NCBI RefSeq assembly: GCF_022869005.1
Contig: NZ_JALIEA010000017.1
Coordinates: 248,001 to 312,000, forward strand
From: Corynebacterium kalidii
GTDB taxonomy: Bacteria > Actinomycetota > Actinomycetes > Mycobacteriales > Mycobacteriaceae
Reading direction: 5' to 3'
DNA: 64,000 nt
A model generated the notes under the pieces. The model made no database searches, had not been told where the DNA came from, and saw only the letters and a program-made list of their open reading frames with translations. How positions within the stretch are numbered: the first letter of the stretch is position 1; each line of letters begins with the position of its first letter. Of the stretch, positions 7,816 to 16,586 are shown piece after piece. Position numbers and translations under genes: made by a program.

Positions 7816-10083
7816 ATGCTCGGGTGGGACGATCCGCGGCCGCTGAGCCTGGTCATCTCGCCGGAGCGTGCCCGCAAGCTCGCCGGTAAACCAGGCCTGG
7901 CCACGCTCGGCCAGGCGCTGATGAACTTCCCGACGGGCTACGTCCACACCAGCGGCACCGGAGCGATGACCGGCGACGAGACCACCCCGGTCCCCGGGGA
8001 GACCTGGACCGACGCACTCGTCGAAGGGGAGCTGCTGACCTGTCTGGGCGAGGTCACCTGGGTCCAGCTGCAGGACAACCGGGGCAGGAAAGGCCCGCGG
8101 GAGATCCTGGCCTTCCGTTTCCGGGTCAACGGCGAGGACTTCTCGTCGGCGCTCTTCGGCGCGGCCCGCAGCCATCAACCGTTCATCACCGTGGGCGCGA
8201 AGCTGATGCTCTCCGGCAAGCTCAAGCTCTACCGCGATGAATGGCAGCTGCGCAACCCCAGCTACATCACGCTGCACCCCGGTCCCGGCCCCGACGGGCA
8301 ACAACTGCAGGGCGAGGCCTATGAGGCGGCCTTCGGCGCCTTCGGCCCCCTGGAGACGATCGTGGAGGTCGCCGGCGGGATGCGCGCCGCCCAGGAACTG
8401 CTGTCGGTACCCTGGCTGCCGACCTACCCCCGCCGCACCGGCACCACCGGCGCCGAGGTCATGGCGGTCACCGGACACGTCCTCGAGGCGATGGGCCGCC
8501 CGTCGGACATGCTGCCCGTCCCGACGGAGGTCACCGGCGCACCGGCGTGGCCCGAGGTCGGCGGGGTCCCCCTGGCCGACTTCGCCACCGCGCTCCACGA
8601 CATCCACCGTCCGCCAGAGGACGGGCCCGACGCCGCCCGGGCCCGGCTGACCTTCAACGAGGCCCTCGCACTGCAGGTGGTGATGGCACTACGGCGGGCC
8701 GACACCACCGCCCGCCAGGGGCGCGCCGTGGTCGATGTCGTCGACGACTCCCGTTACGCGGCACTGACCAGGGCACTGCCGTACGAGCTCACCGACGCCC
8801 AGCAGGCCGCCCTCGACACCATCGGGGCCTCGATGAGCACCTCGACGCCGATGAGCATGCTGCTCCAGGGCGACGTCGGCTCAGGGAAGACCGTCGTGGC
8901 GCTGTTGTCGATGCTGCGCGTGGTCGACTCCGGCGCCCAGTGCGCCTTCCTGGCGCCCACGGAGGTCCTGGCCGCCCAGCACCACAAGACCCTCACGGGG
9001 CTGCTCGCCGGCACCGGGGTCACGGTGTCGCTGCTCACCGGCTCCCAACCGGTCTCCGAACGACGCGACACACTGCTGGACATCGTCTCGGGCACCAGCG
9101 ACATCGTCGTCGGCACCCATGCGGTGATCCAGGACGCCGTCGAGTTCTACGACCTGGGCATCGTCGTCGTCGACGAGCAGCACCGCTTCGGTGTCCGGCA
9201 GCGTGACAAGCTGCGCGAGGAGTCCCCGGTGGACCGTACACCGCACCTGCTGGTGATGACCGCCACCCCGATCCCGCGCACCGTGGCGATGACGATGTTC
9301 GGTGACCTGTCGGTCTGCACCCTGGACACCTCCCCGGTGGGACGGGGCGAGGTCTCGTCCCACGTGGTGCCGATGTGGAAACCGGCCTGGGTCGACCGGC
9401 TGTTCGCCGTGGTCCGTGAACAGGTCGCCGGCGGGCACCGGGTGTTCGTCGTCGTGCCGAGGATCGAGGGGTTCGGCGGGGTGGACAACGTCGCCGACCG
9501 TCTGGAGGCCGGCCCGCTGCAGGGCCTGCGGATCGGACGCCTGCACGGCAGGATGGCGGAGAAGTCCGAGGTCATGGAGGACCTCGCCCGCGGCGAGATC
9601 GACGTCCTGGTGTCGACGACCGTCGTCGAGGTGGGCGTCGACATCCCGGAGGCCACCGTGATGGTGGTGATGGACGCCGAGAACTTCGGCGTCAGCCAGC
9701 TCCACCAGCTCCGCGGACGGGTCGGGCGTGGCACCGACGCCTCCCTGTGCTTCCTCACCACCATGATCAACCCCGAGGCGGACGAGACGACACCCGCCGC
9801 CGCGGCGTCCTACCGCCGGCTGGAGGCCGTCGCGGCGACGACCGACGGCTTCGCCCTGGCCGAACTGGACCTGCAGACCAGGACCGAGGGCGACGTGCTC
9901 GGCGAACACCAGTCCGGGGCACGCGTCCGGCGTGCCCGACTGCTCGACCTGGCCACCGACGGCGAGATCGTCGCCGAGGCACGCCGCTACGCCGAGGACC
10001 TCGTGGCCTACGACGAGGCCCTGGCCAGGGCACTGGTGGCGGACTTCACCGAAGGCGACCAGGAGTACATCGAGCGCAGCTGA
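7816..10083 (+). CDS. recG: ATP-dependent DNA helicase RecG
   Basis: Branch-migrating helicase for stalled forks and recombination intermediates. The 755-residue protein has an N-terminal OB/wedge region, Walker A LLQGDVGSGKTVVALLS, the DEQH box VVVDEQHRFGVRQRD, MTATPIPRT, and motif VI QLRGRVGRG. ATG 7816 directly follows the previous stop (TAGATG), with GGGGGTGGAG just upstream, so translation is likely coupled to the FakA-like gene. Confidence 0.96.
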   Translation: MLGWDDPRPLSLVISPERARKLAGKPGLATLGQALMNFPTGYVHTSGTGAMTGDETTPVPGETWTDALVEGELLTCLGEVTWVQLQDNRGRKGPREILAFRFRVNGEDFSSALFGAARSHQPFITVGAKLMLSGKLKLYRDEWQLRNPSYITLHPGPGPDGQQLQGEAYEAAFGAFGPLETIVEVAGGMRAAQELLSVPWLPTYPRRTGTTGAEVMAVTGHVLEAMGRPSDMLPVPTEVTGAPAWPEVGGVPLADFATALHDIHRPPEDGPDAARARLTFNEALALQVVMALRRADTTARQGRAVVDVVDDSRYAALTRALPYELTDAQQAALDTIGASMSTSTPMSMLLQGDVGSGKTVVALLSMLRVVDSGAQCAFLAPTEVLAAQHHKTLTGLLAGTGVTVSLLTGSQPVSERRDTLLDIVSGTSDIVVGTHAVIQDAVEFYDLGIVVVDEQHRFGVRQRDKLREESPVDRTPHLLVMTATPIPRTVAMTMFGDLSVCTLDTSPVGRGEVSSHVVPMWKPAWVDRLFAVVREQVAGGHRVFVVVPRIEGFGGVDNVADRLEAGPLQGLRIGRLHGRMAEKSEVMEDLARGEIDVLVSTTVVEVGVDIPEATVMVVMDAENFGVSQLHQLRGRVGRGTDASLCFLTTMINPEADETTPAAAASYRRLEAVAATTDGFALAELDLQTRTEGDVLGEHQSGARVRRARLLDLATDGEIVAEARRYAEDLVAYDEALARALVADFTEGDQEYIERS

Positions 10084-10092
10084 CCGACGCGA

Positions 10093-10098
10093 TAGACT
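10093..10098 (+). promoter_or_regulatory. -10 box TAGACT of leaderless biotinyl-domain gene
   Basis: TAGACT followed by 7 nt and then ATG 10106; no Shine-Dalgarno run between them. Confidence 0.65.
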
Positions 10099-10105
10099 CC
10101 GGTGC

Positions 10106-10318
10106 ATGGACATTCACGCCCCCTTTGCCGGGATCGTCAGATTCGCCGTCGAGGACGGCCAGACCGTCGCCACCGGCGACCGGCTCGCCGTCGTCGAAGC
10201 CACCAAGCTCGAGAGCCCCGTCAACGCCCCCGGCCCCGGTGTGGTGCACCGCGGGGCCGTGGAGGACTTCACCCACGTCGACGGCGGCGACCGGCTGCTC
10301 GAACTCGGGGAGGCCTGA
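10106..10318 (+). CDS. Stand-alone biotinyl/lipoyl-carrier domain protein
   Basis: 70-residue protein consisting only of a biotinyl-lipoyl barrel: HAPFAGIV (strand 1), GDRLAVVEATKLESPV (swinging-arm hairpin, Lys34) and GPGVVHRGAV. Biotin carrier domains normally have Met-Lys-Met/Leu; here the lysine is flanked by Thr and Leu (TKL). In mycobacteria pyruvate carboxylase (pca) lies between recG and rsmD, and its last domain is a biotin carrier, so this may be a remnant or functional descendant. It could also be an independent carrier subunit. No carboxylase subunit is in the window. Confidence 0.7.
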   Translation: MDIHAPFAGIVRFAVEDGQTVATGDRLAVVEATKLESPVNAPGPGVVHRGAVEDFTHVDGGDRLLELGEA

Positions 10319-10324
10319 TCTCCG

Positions 10325-10903
10325 GTGACACGCATCATCTCCGGAACCGCACGCGGTAGGAAACTCCGGGTACCCGCCGACGTCACCCGCCCGACCTCCG
10401 ACCGGGCCCGGGAAGGCCTGTTCTCCTCCCTGCAGGTCCGGTTCGGCTTCGACGGCGAGACCGTCCTCGACCTCTTCGCCGGCTCCGGCGCACTCGGCCT
10501 CGAGGCGGGGTCACGCGGGGCACGGGAGGTCACCCTCGTCGACGACAACCACCGTGCCTGCGAGACGATCCGGGCGAACGCCGAGGTCGTCGGCCACCCG
10601 GACGTCCACGTCGTCGAGTCCAAGGCCTCCAGCTTCCTGGCCACCGCACCCCGGGCCCGGTACTCCATGGTGCTGGCCGACCCGCCCTACGAGCTCAGCG
10701 ACGAGGCCGTCGACGAGATGGTCGCCGCGCTGGTGCCCACCTTGACCACCGACGCCGTCGTGGTCGTCGAACGCCACGTCGACTCCGCGGAGGTCACCTG
10801 GCCGGAAGGCTTCGAGAAGACCAACCAGAAGCTGAAGAAGCGGACCTACGGGATCGCCCGCATGGACATGGCCATCTGGCGCGGAACCCCGGCACAGGAC
10901 TGA
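10325..10903 (+). CDS. rsmD: 16S rRNA (guanine966-N2)-methyltransferase RsmD
   Basis: 192-residue class I methyltransferase. It shows the RsmD N-terminus RIISGTARGRKL, RPTSDRAREGLFSSL, the SAM-binding motif VLDLFAGSGALGLEA and the catalytic LADPPY. It methylates G966 of 16S rRNA during 30S assembly. The start is GTG 10325, 6 nt after the preceding stop; GGGGAGG lies about 12 nt upstream, inside the previous gene. Confidence 0.94.
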   Translation: MTRIISGTARGRKLRVPADVTRPTSDRAREGLFSSLQVRFGFDGETVLDLFAGSGALGLEAGSRGAREVTLVDDNHRACETIRANAEVVGHPDVHVVESKASSFLATAPRARYSMVLADPPYELSDEAVDEMVAALVPTLTTDAVVVVERHVDSAEVTWPEGFEKTNQKLKKRTYGIARMDMAIWRGTPAQD

Positions 10904-10930
10904 CCGGGCGGGAGGCACACACCGGGCAGG

Positions 10931-10936
10931 TAGGAT
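10931..10936 (+). promoter_or_regulatory. -10 box TAGGAT of leaderless coaD
   Basis: TAGGAT, then 7 nt, then ATG 10944. No ribosome-binding sequence is available for this start. Confidence 0.7.
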
Positions 10937-10943
10937 CGGGCCC

Positions 10944-11432
10944 ATGCGAGTCTGCTGCCCCGGGTCCTTCGACCCCGTCACCAACGGTCACCTCGACATC
11001 TTCACGCGTGCCGCGCGGAATTTCGACGAGGTGACCGTCCTGGTCACCTACAACCCGAACAAGTCCGGCCTGTTCACCGCGGAGGAGCGCATGACGCTGA
11101 TCCGCGAGGCACTCGACGACAGCGGTGCACCCGAGGCCGACAGGATCACGGTCGACACCTGGGACCGCCTGCTGGTGGACTACCTCACCGACAACGACAT
11201 CCCGGCGATGGTCAAGGGGCTGCGCAGTTCCCTCGACTACGAGTACGAACTGCCGATGGCGCAGATGAACCAGCGGCTGTCGGGGGTGGAGACCTTCTTC
11301 CTGCTGACGAACCCGCAGTTCGGCTACGTGTCGTCGACGATCTGCAAGGAGGTCGCGAAGTACGGCGGGGACGTCCACGGCCTGCTGCCGGAGAACGTCG
11401 CCGCCGCGGTCGTCGCGAAGTACGGCGCCTGA
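10944..11432 (+). CDS. coaD: Phosphopantetheine adenylyltransferase
   Basis: Transfers AMP to 4'-phosphopantetheine, the penultimate step of coenzyme A synthesis. 162 residues, normal family length, with the nucleotidyltransferase motif CPGSFDPVTNGHLDI, the substrate motif GLRSSLDYEYE and the C-terminal SSTICKEVAKYGGDV. Follows rsmD, as in mycobacteria. Confidence 0.96.
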   Translation: MRVCCPGSFDPVTNGHLDIFTRAARNFDEVTVLVTYNPNKSGLFTAEERMTLIREALDDSGAPEADRITVDTWDRLLVDYLTDNDIPAMVKGLRSSLDYEYELPMAQMNQRLSGVETFFLLTNPQFGYVSSTICKEVAKYGGDVHGLLPENVAAAVVAKYGA

Positions 11433-11487
11433 GCCGTCTGCGTGTCACATCCGTACCGTCTGCACCATTTCTGGCATGCTGGGACGC

Positions 11488-12294
11488 ATGTACAAGACTT
11501 TCCAGGGCCTCGATGACCTCCAGAACATGGTTGACCAGGCGTACGGCGTTCCCATGACGTCCAACTGCATGGTCCCGCGCCGCGAGGTCCAGGACCTGCT
11601 GGACGAGGTACGCACCGCCATCCCGGTGGAGATGGACGACGCCCAGGACGTCCTCGACCACCGCGACGGCATCATCGCCAACGCCGAGGACGAGGCGGAC
11701 ACCCTGGTCCGCGACGCCGAGGCGCAGCGCGACCGCATCCTCGAGGAGGCGCGGCGCCAGGCCGACGAGATGGTCAACGACGCCGAGGAGAGGGCCCACT
11801 CCACCGTGGCACGGGCCGAGTCGGAGGCCGACCGTCTGGTGTCCGACGCCCGGGCCGAATACGAACAGACCATCTCGCGTGCGGAGTCCGAGGCCGAGCG
11901 CCTCGTCACCGCGGGTAACGAGTCCTACGACCGGTCGGTCAACGAGGGTATCGCCGAGCAGCAGCGGCTGGTCGGCGAGTCCGAGGTCGTCCGGGTGGCC
12001 GAGGAGGAGGCACGGCGGATCGTGGAGTCCGCCCACTCCGACTCCGACCGCCTGCGGCGTGAGTGCGACCACTACGTCGACTCCACCCTCGCCCAGTTCG
12101 AGGAGTCGCTCACCGGGACGTTGCGTACCGTCTCCCGGGACCGCTCGGCGCTGCGCAAGGGGGCCGGGGTCTCCGGCGTCCGGCACGGCGACAGCGCCGG
12201 GCGTGACTCCGCACGGCGGGAGTCGCGCGGTGAGTACCGTGACGACTACCGTGAGGATTACCGGGAGGACCGCCGGGACGGGTACCGCGACTGA
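11488..12294 (+). CDS. sepIVA: SepIVA-like DivIVA-domain coiled-coil protein
   Basis: 268-residue protein, mostly coiled coil (about residues 45-215) rich in Glu, Asp, Ala and Arg, with repeated DAE-x-R and AESEA(D/E)RLV heptad-like blocks. The N-terminus (MYKTFQGLDDLQNMVD) and the position immediately upstream of yceD-rnc-mutM match mycobacterial SepIVA (Rv2927c), a septum-associated regulator of cell-envelope growth. The extreme C-terminus is a charged repeat of YRDD/YRED. Start is ATG 11488; ATG 11476 is in frame, but a CATGCT box 7 nt before 11488 suggests a leaderless start there. Confidence 0.75.
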   Translation: MYKTFQGLDDLQNMVDQAYGVPMTSNCMVPRREVQDLLDEVRTAIPVEMDDAQDVLDHRDGIIANAEDEADTLVRDAEAQRDRILEEARRQADEMVNDAEERAHSTVARAESEADRLVSDARAEYEQTISRAESEAERLVTAGNESYDRSVNEGIAEQQRLVGESEVVRVAEEEARRIVESAHSDSDRLRRECDHYVDSTLAQFEESLTGTLRTVSRDRSALRKGAGVSGVRHGDSAGRDSARRESRGEYRDDYREDYREDRRDGYRD

Positions 12295-12331
12295 TTCGCA
12301 CAACCCCCGGTGTCAAGGGTAGAAACATGGT

Positions 12332-12904
12332 GTGAGTAACGATCCTTTCCTCCTTGATGTCCGTGAGCCGCTCGTGTCCGTCGGCACACCCCACCATGTG
12401 ACGACCGCCGGGGCTGCCACCGTCCGCCTGGGCGGTGAGATGCTCGGCGTGGCCGAGGGGGCCCCGGTCGAGGTCGTGGCCGACATCACCAACCTCGGCG
12501 AGTCGCTGCTGGTCGACGCCACCGCCCACGCACGGGTCACCGGCCAGTGCTCCAGGTGCCTCAGCGAGATCAGCGAGGACGTTTCCCTGCACGTCAGCGA
12601 CGTCTTCGGCACGACCCCCGACTTCATCTCCGGCGACGACGCCGAGGAAGGCGAGGAGCCGCACATGGTCGAGGACGACCGGGTGGACATCACCCAGCTG
12701 CTCGTCGACGAGGCGGGGCTGAACCTGCCGTTCAACCCGGTGTGCGAGGACTACGGCCAGACCTGCTCCGACGCCACCCCGGCGCCGGACGGTGTCTCCG
12801 GGGAGGAGGAGGTCGTGGACCCGCGGTGGGCGGCACTGGCCGACAAGTTCCCGGACATGGGGGAGACGGGGAACGACGGGGCCGAGCCAGAGGAGGACCG
12901 CTGA
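12332..12904 (+). CDS. yceD: YceD (DUF177) family protein
   Basis: 190-residue acidic protein. It contains the DUF177 metal-binding-like CxxC (GQCSRCLSEI) and a second cysteine pair (NPVCEDYGQTC). In other bacteria the family sits with rpmF and affects 23S rRNA/ribosome assembly; here rpmF is not adjacent and rnc follows, the usual actinobacterial arrangement. The start is GTG 12332; TAGAAA lies 6 nt upstream, a weak match to a -10 box. The stop overlaps the rnc start as ATGA. Confidence 0.85.
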   Translation: MSNDPFLLDVREPLVSVGTPHHVTTAGAATVRLGGEMLGVAEGAPVEVVADITNLGESLLVDATAHARVTGQCSRCLSEISEDVSLHVSDVFGTTPDFISGDDAEEGEEPHMVEDDRVDITQLLVDEAGLNLPFNPVCEDYGQTCSDATPAPDGVSGEEEVVDPRWAALADKFPDMGETGNDGAEPEEDR

Positions 12905-13635
12905 TGGCACGCAAGCGCCGTCTCACCGGCACCGCGGCCCTCGACGCCGCGTACTCGAAGACCGACCACGCCCCGCTGCTCGAGGCGTGGGGGGTGGACT
13001 TGCCGGACGACATGCTCCGGCTGGCGCTGTCGCACCGTTCCTTCGCCAACGAGAACGGCAACCTGCCCAACAACGAGCGGCTCGAGTTCCTCGGTGACGC
13101 CGTCCTCGGGCTCAGCGTGGCGGAGCAGCTCTACGTGCAGTTCCCGGAACGCTCCGAGGCCGACATCTCCAAGATGCGCGCCGGTGTGGTCAACATGTAC
13201 GCCCTGGCCGACGTCGCCCGCGAGCTCGGCATGGGTGACTACATCCTGCTCGGCCGTGGTGAGATGCTCACCGGCGGCAACGACAAGCACTCCATCCTCG
13301 CCGACTCGGTGGAGGCGATGCTCGGGGCGATCTACCTCGTCCACGGTTTCGAGACCGCCCGGCAGGTCGTGTTCCGCATCTTCGAGAACCGCATCACCAC
13401 CGCACCGTCCACGGGGCTGACGATGGACTGGAAGACGGTGTTGCTGGAGAAGCTCAGCGACCTGCGTATCGGTGGCGACCCGGTGTACGCGTCGGCGGCC
13501 GAGGGGCCGGCCCATGACCAGACCTTCCACGCCACGGTGACCATCGGCGACACCGTGCGTGGCAAGGGGGTCGGCCACACGAAGAAGGAGGCCGAGCACC
13601 AGGCGGCCCGCGAGGCCTACAAGGCGCTGAGCTGA
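12904..13635 (+). CDS. rnc: Ribonuclease III
   Basis: Double-strand-specific endoribonuclease for rRNA and mRNA processing. The 243-residue protein has the signature NNERLEFLGDAVLGL with catalytic acidic residues, a second acidic motif DSVEAMLGAIYL, and a C-terminal dsRNA-binding domain ending GKGVGHTKKEAEHQAAREAY. ATG 12904 overlaps the yceD stop, so the pair is translationally coupled. Confidence 0.96.
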   Translation: MARKRRLTGTAALDAAYSKTDHAPLLEAWGVDLPDDMLRLALSHRSFANENGNLPNNERLEFLGDAVLGLSVAEQLYVQFPERSEADISKMRAGVVNMYALADVARELGMGDYILLGRGEMLTGGNDKHSILADSVEAMLGAIYLVHGFETARQVVFRIFENRITTAPSTGLTMDWKTVLLEKLSDLRIGGDPVYASAAEGPAHDQTFHATVTIGDTVRGKGVGHTKKEAEHQAAREAYKALS

Positions 13636-13638
13636 CCG

Positions 13639-14472
13639 GTGCCCGAACTCCCTGAGGTCGAGGTCGTCCGTGCCGGCCTCGCCGAGCACATCCTGGGTGC
13701 CCGGTTCCGGCACACCGAGGTGCTGCACCCGCGTGCCGTCCGTGGCCAGGACGGCGGTGCCGCGGCGGTCGTCGACGGGCTGCGGGGTGCCGTGGTGGCC
13801 GCGGTGCGTCGTCGCGGGAAGTACCTGTGGCTGGAGCTGGGGGAGCGGGGGAACCTGCTGGTCCACCTGGGCATGTCCGGGCAGATGCTGCTCGGGGCGC
13901 CCGGGACGGTGGTCTCGCCGCATGTGCGGATTCGTTCGGAGCTGGTCACCGCGTCCGGTGAGACCCTGGAACTCAGCTTCGTGGACCAACGGACCTTCGG
14001 ACGGTGGGAACTCACCGGGGCCGACCCGGTGCCGCATATCGCGCTCGACCCGATGGACGCGGGGTTCGACGCGGTGTCCACGGCCCGGGCGATCCGTCGG
14101 CGCCGCTCGGAGATCAAGCGGGTGCTCCTCGACCAGACGGTCGTATCCGGGATCGGGAACATCTACGCCGACGAGGCGTTGTGGGCCGCCGGGGTCCACC
14201 CGCGGAAGCAGGCCAGTGCGATGCGTCAGCAGGACGTCCTGCGCGTCCTCGCCGCGGCACAGGAGGTGATGGCCCGTGCCCTGGAGGCCGGGGGTACGTC
14301 CTTCGACGACCTCTACGTGAACGTCAACGGTGCGTCCGGCTACTTCTCCCGGTCACTCAACGCCTACGGGCGCGACGGGGAACCGTGCCACCGCTGCGGT
14401 ACGGCGATGGTGCGCGAGCAGTGGATGAACAGGTCGAGCCACTTCTGCCCGGAGTGTCAGCGGCGAGGGTGA
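13639..14472 (+). CDS. mutM: Formamidopyrimidine-DNA glycosylase
   Basis: Removes 8-oxoguanine and formamidopyrimidines and nicks the abasic site. The 277-residue protein starts PELPEVEVVR (catalytic Pro2, Glu3), contains GIGNIYADEALW, and ends with the four-cysteine zinc finger CHRCGTAMV...CPEC. GTG 13639 lies 3 nt after the rnc stop, so the three genes yceD-rnc-mutM form one transcription unit. Confidence 0.96.
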   Translation: MPELPEVEVVRAGLAEHILGARFRHTEVLHPRAVRGQDGGAAAVVDGLRGAVVAAVRRRGKYLWLELGERGNLLVHLGMSGQMLLGAPGTVVSPHVRIRSELVTASGETLELSFVDQRTFGRWELTGADPVPHIALDPMDAGFDAVSTARAIRRRRSEIKRVLLDQTVVSGIGNIYADEALWAAGVHPRKQASAMRQQDVLRVLAAAQEVMARALEAGGTSFDDLYVNVNGASGYFSRSLNAYGRDGEPCHRCGTAMVREQWMNRSSHFCPECQRRG

Positions 14473-14547
14473 CGGTGTGACCGTCGCCGCCGGGTGGGGG
14501 TGGCTCGGCGGTCAGCGTGGTGTCCCTGACCGTGTGTCCCGTCGTAG

Positions 14548-14595
14548 CCCGGCCTGTTGTTGGTTTCGTGGGTCCGGAACCGACAACAGGCCGGG
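14548..14595. repeat. Long inverted repeat after mutM
   Basis: CCCGGCCTGTTGT (14548-14560) is perfectly complementary to ACAACAGGCCGGG (14583-14595). Pairing extends inward through GGTT/AACC with wobble pairs, leaving a short loop. There is no T-run on either side, so it is not a standard intrinsic terminator. Confidence 0.8.
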
Positions 14596-14616
14596 TTCCG
14601 GCGACGAAGCAGCAAC

Positions 14617-14656
14617 GGGCATCGGCGGGCATTGGCGGGCATTGGCGGGCATCGTC
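14617..14656 (+). repeat. Four 10-nt tandem repeats
   Basis: Units GGGCATCGGC, GGGCATTGGC, GGGCATTGGC and GGGCATCGTC follow head to tail without gaps. Confidence 0.85.
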
Positions 14657-14746
14657 GGTGGCGACAACCACCGAGGCCGGAAACACGCCCGAAACATGCT
14701 GAGCTGTCCAAAGTGATGTGCGGCACCCGGGAGCGTGTTGGTGCCG

Positions 14747-14752
14747 TAGATT
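14747..14752 (+). promoter_or_regulatory. -10 box TAGATT of the symporter gene
   Basis: TAGATT places a transcription start near 14760 and gives a leader of about 20 nt before ATG 14780. Confidence 0.5.
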
Positions 14753-14779
14753 TCCCTGCGGCGCAGTAACGTCCGGAAA

Positions 14780-16258
14780 ATGACGGATTTCATCACCTCC
14801 ATGAATGACGGCGTCTGGAGCGTCGTCGTCTGGGCCCTCCTCGGAGCCGGACTCTACTTCTGCGTCCGTACGATCCTCGTGCAACTGCGGCTGTTCCCGC
14901 AGATGTTCGGCGCGGTCGCCGAGGCGCCGTACGAGGACGACGAGATGACCAGGCGCGACCCGGAAGTGGCGTCGAAGAAGGGGATCTCGCCGTTCAAGGC
15001 GTTCACCATCTCGGCGGCGTCGCGCGTGGGCACGGGCAACGTCGCCGGCGTCGCGGTGGCCATCACCCTCGGTGGCCCGGGTGCGGTGTTCTGGATGTGG
15101 ATCATCGCGATCCTCGGTGGGGCGACGGCCTTCGTCGAGGCCACGCTGGCCCAGCTCTACAAGACCCGCGACTACGCCAACAACGCCTACCGCGGCGGGC
15201 CGGCGTACTACATCACCCGGGGGCTGAACAAGCCCGTCCTGGCGGTCATCTTCGGTGTGGTCATCACCTTGACCTTCGGTTTCATCAACAACGCGCTGCA
15301 GACCAACTCCATCGTGGATTCGGTCGGCCGTTCCGCGGGAAATGACGGCACGTCCCTCAAGGTCGTCATCGGACTGGTGGTCGCGGCACTCACCGCGGGC
15401 ATCGTCTTCGGTGGCGTGCAGCGCATCGCCTCGGTGACCCAGGTGATCGTCCCGTTCATGGCCGTGATCTACATCGGGCTGGGACTCGTCGTGGTGCTGA
15501 TGAACCTGTCCGAGATCCCGGGTGTGTTCGCCCAGGTCGTCGGCCACGCCCTGGGCTTCCGTGAGGTCGCCGGTGCAGCCGTCGGTGCAGCGTTCATGAA
15601 CGGTCTGCGCCGCGGCCTGTTCTCCAACGAGGCCGGCCAGGGCTCGGTGCCGAATGCGGCGGGTACCGCGGCGGTATCCCACCCGGTCAAGCAGGGCCTC
15701 GTCCAGACCCTGGGCGTCTACTTCGACACGCTGGTCGTCTGCTCGGTCACGGCGTTCATCATCCTGTTGTCCGACCCCCAGTTCGGCGCGGAGGTCCAGG
15801 GCGCCAGCCTCACCCAGGACTCGGTCGCGTCCCAGGTCGGCGACTGGGGCGTCCACGCCGTCACCTTCATCCTGTTCTTCCTGGCGTTCTCCTCGGTGAT
15901 CGGCAACTACTACCTCGCGCAGTCCAACGTCGAGTACTTCACGAAGAACCCCGCGGTGATGTTCTGCTTCCGGCTGCTCGTCGTGGTGTGCGTCTTCCTC
16001 GGCGCCATCGTCAACCTGCCCGTCATCTGGGCACTGGCCGACACCTTCACCGCGATCATGGTGGTGGTCAACCTGTGCGCCATCGTCCCGCTGTGCCCGG
16101 TGGCCCTGAAGCTGCTGCGCAACTACACCGAGCAGAAGAAGCAGGGGCTGGACCCGGTGTTCCGGCGCAGCATGCTGCCTGAGCTGAAGAACATCGAGTG
16201 CTGGGACGACAAGGACGACTCCTTCGACGCGACGCCCGCGAAGACCCTGCGCGGGTAG
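14780..16258 (+). CDS. Sodium:alanine/glycine symporter, AGCS family
   Basis: 492-residue integral membrane protein with about 10-11 hydrophobic segments. Family motifs are seen in SRVGTGNVAGVAVAITLGGP, GAVFWMWIIAILGGATAFVE and GLFSNEAGQGSVPNAAGTAA. It probably imports alanine or glycine with sodium. The ATG at 14780 is preceded only by a weak CCGGAAA. The TAG stop at 16256-16258 is also the start of the acyP -10 box. It separates the mutM operon from acyP-smc, which are usually close in related genomes. Confidence 0.9.
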   Translation: MTDFITSMNDGVWSVVVWALLGAGLYFCVRTILVQLRLFPQMFGAVAEAPYEDDEMTRRDPEVASKKGISPFKAFTISAASRVGTGNVAGVAVAITLGGPGAVFWMWIIAILGGATAFVEATLAQLYKTRDYANNAYRGGPAYYITRGLNKPVLAVIFGVVITLTFGFINNALQTNSIVDSVGRSAGNDGTSLKVVIGLVVAALTAGIVFGGVQRIASVTQVIVPFMAVIYIGLGLVVVLMNLSEIPGVFAQVVGHALGFREVAGAAVGAAFMNGLRRGLFSNEAGQGSVPNAAGTAAVSHPVKQGLVQTLGVYFDTLVVCSVTAFIILLSDPQFGAEVQGASLTQDSVASQVGDWGVHAVTFILFFLAFSSVIGNYYLAQSNVEYFTKNPAVMFCFRLLVVVCVFLGAIVNLPVIWALADTFTAIMVVVNLCAIVPLCPVALKLLRNYTEQKKQGLDPVFRRSMLPELKNIECWDDKDDSFDATPAKTLRG

Positions 16259-16261
16259 ACT
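16256..16261 (+). promoter_or_regulatory. -10 box TAGACT of leaderless acyP, overlapping the upstream stop codon
   Basis: The TAG stop codon of the symporter gene forms the first three bases of TAGACT; six bases later is ATG 16268. Confidence 0.65.
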
Positions 16262-16267
16262 GTCCCC

Positions 16268-16570
16268 ATGACCGGCAGCACGCAGCGCGGTGACGCGCCG
16301 ACCACCCGCCTGACCGCCTGGGTCCACGGACACGTCCAGGGCGTCGGGTTCCGGTGGGCGACCCGGTCGAAGGCGTTGGAGCTCGGCTGCGTCGGCTTCG
16401 CGTCGAACTACCCCGACGGCCGGGTGCTGGTCACCGCCGAGGGATCGGAGACGGCCACGGCGGCCCTGCTGGCGTGGTTGCGTTCGGGGGACACCCCGGG
16501 ACGGGTGGACCATGTCGTCGACTCGGTGACGGGGCCGCGTGGCGACTACACGGGGTTCGACACCCGCTGA
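16268..16570 (+). CDS. acyP: Acylphosphatase
   Basis: 100-residue hydrolase of acyl phosphates. The active-site loop is [13 protein letters not shown], with the anion-binding Arg in FRW, and the catalytic Asn in [11 protein letters not shown]. Its place just before smc is conserved in actinobacteria. Nothing unusual apart from the leaderless start. Confidence 0.94.
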   Translation: MTGSTQRGDAPTTRLTAWVHGHVQGVGFRWATRSKALELGCVGFASNYPDGRVLVTAEGSETATAALLAWLRSGDTPGRVDHVVDSVTGPRGDYTGFDTR

Positions 16571-16572
16571 GG

Positions 16573-16578
16573 TAAAAT
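16573..16578 (+). promoter_or_regulatory. -10 box TAAAAT of leaderless smc
   Basis: TAAAAT starts 3 nt after the acyP stop and is followed by 8 nt and ATG 16587. Confidence 0.7.
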
Positions 16579-16586
16579 CCTCGCCC

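Larger units (their letters stand above)
14473..14779. other. Intergenic region mutM-agcS with hairpins and tandem repeats
   Basis: 307 nt with no credible gene. It holds a long inverted repeat (14548-14595), four 10-nt tandem repeats (14617-14656), a second small hairpin (CGGCACC 14721-14727 with GGTGCCG 14740-14746) and the promoter of the symporter gene. Short open frames on both strands have no recognisable features. Confidence 0.8.
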
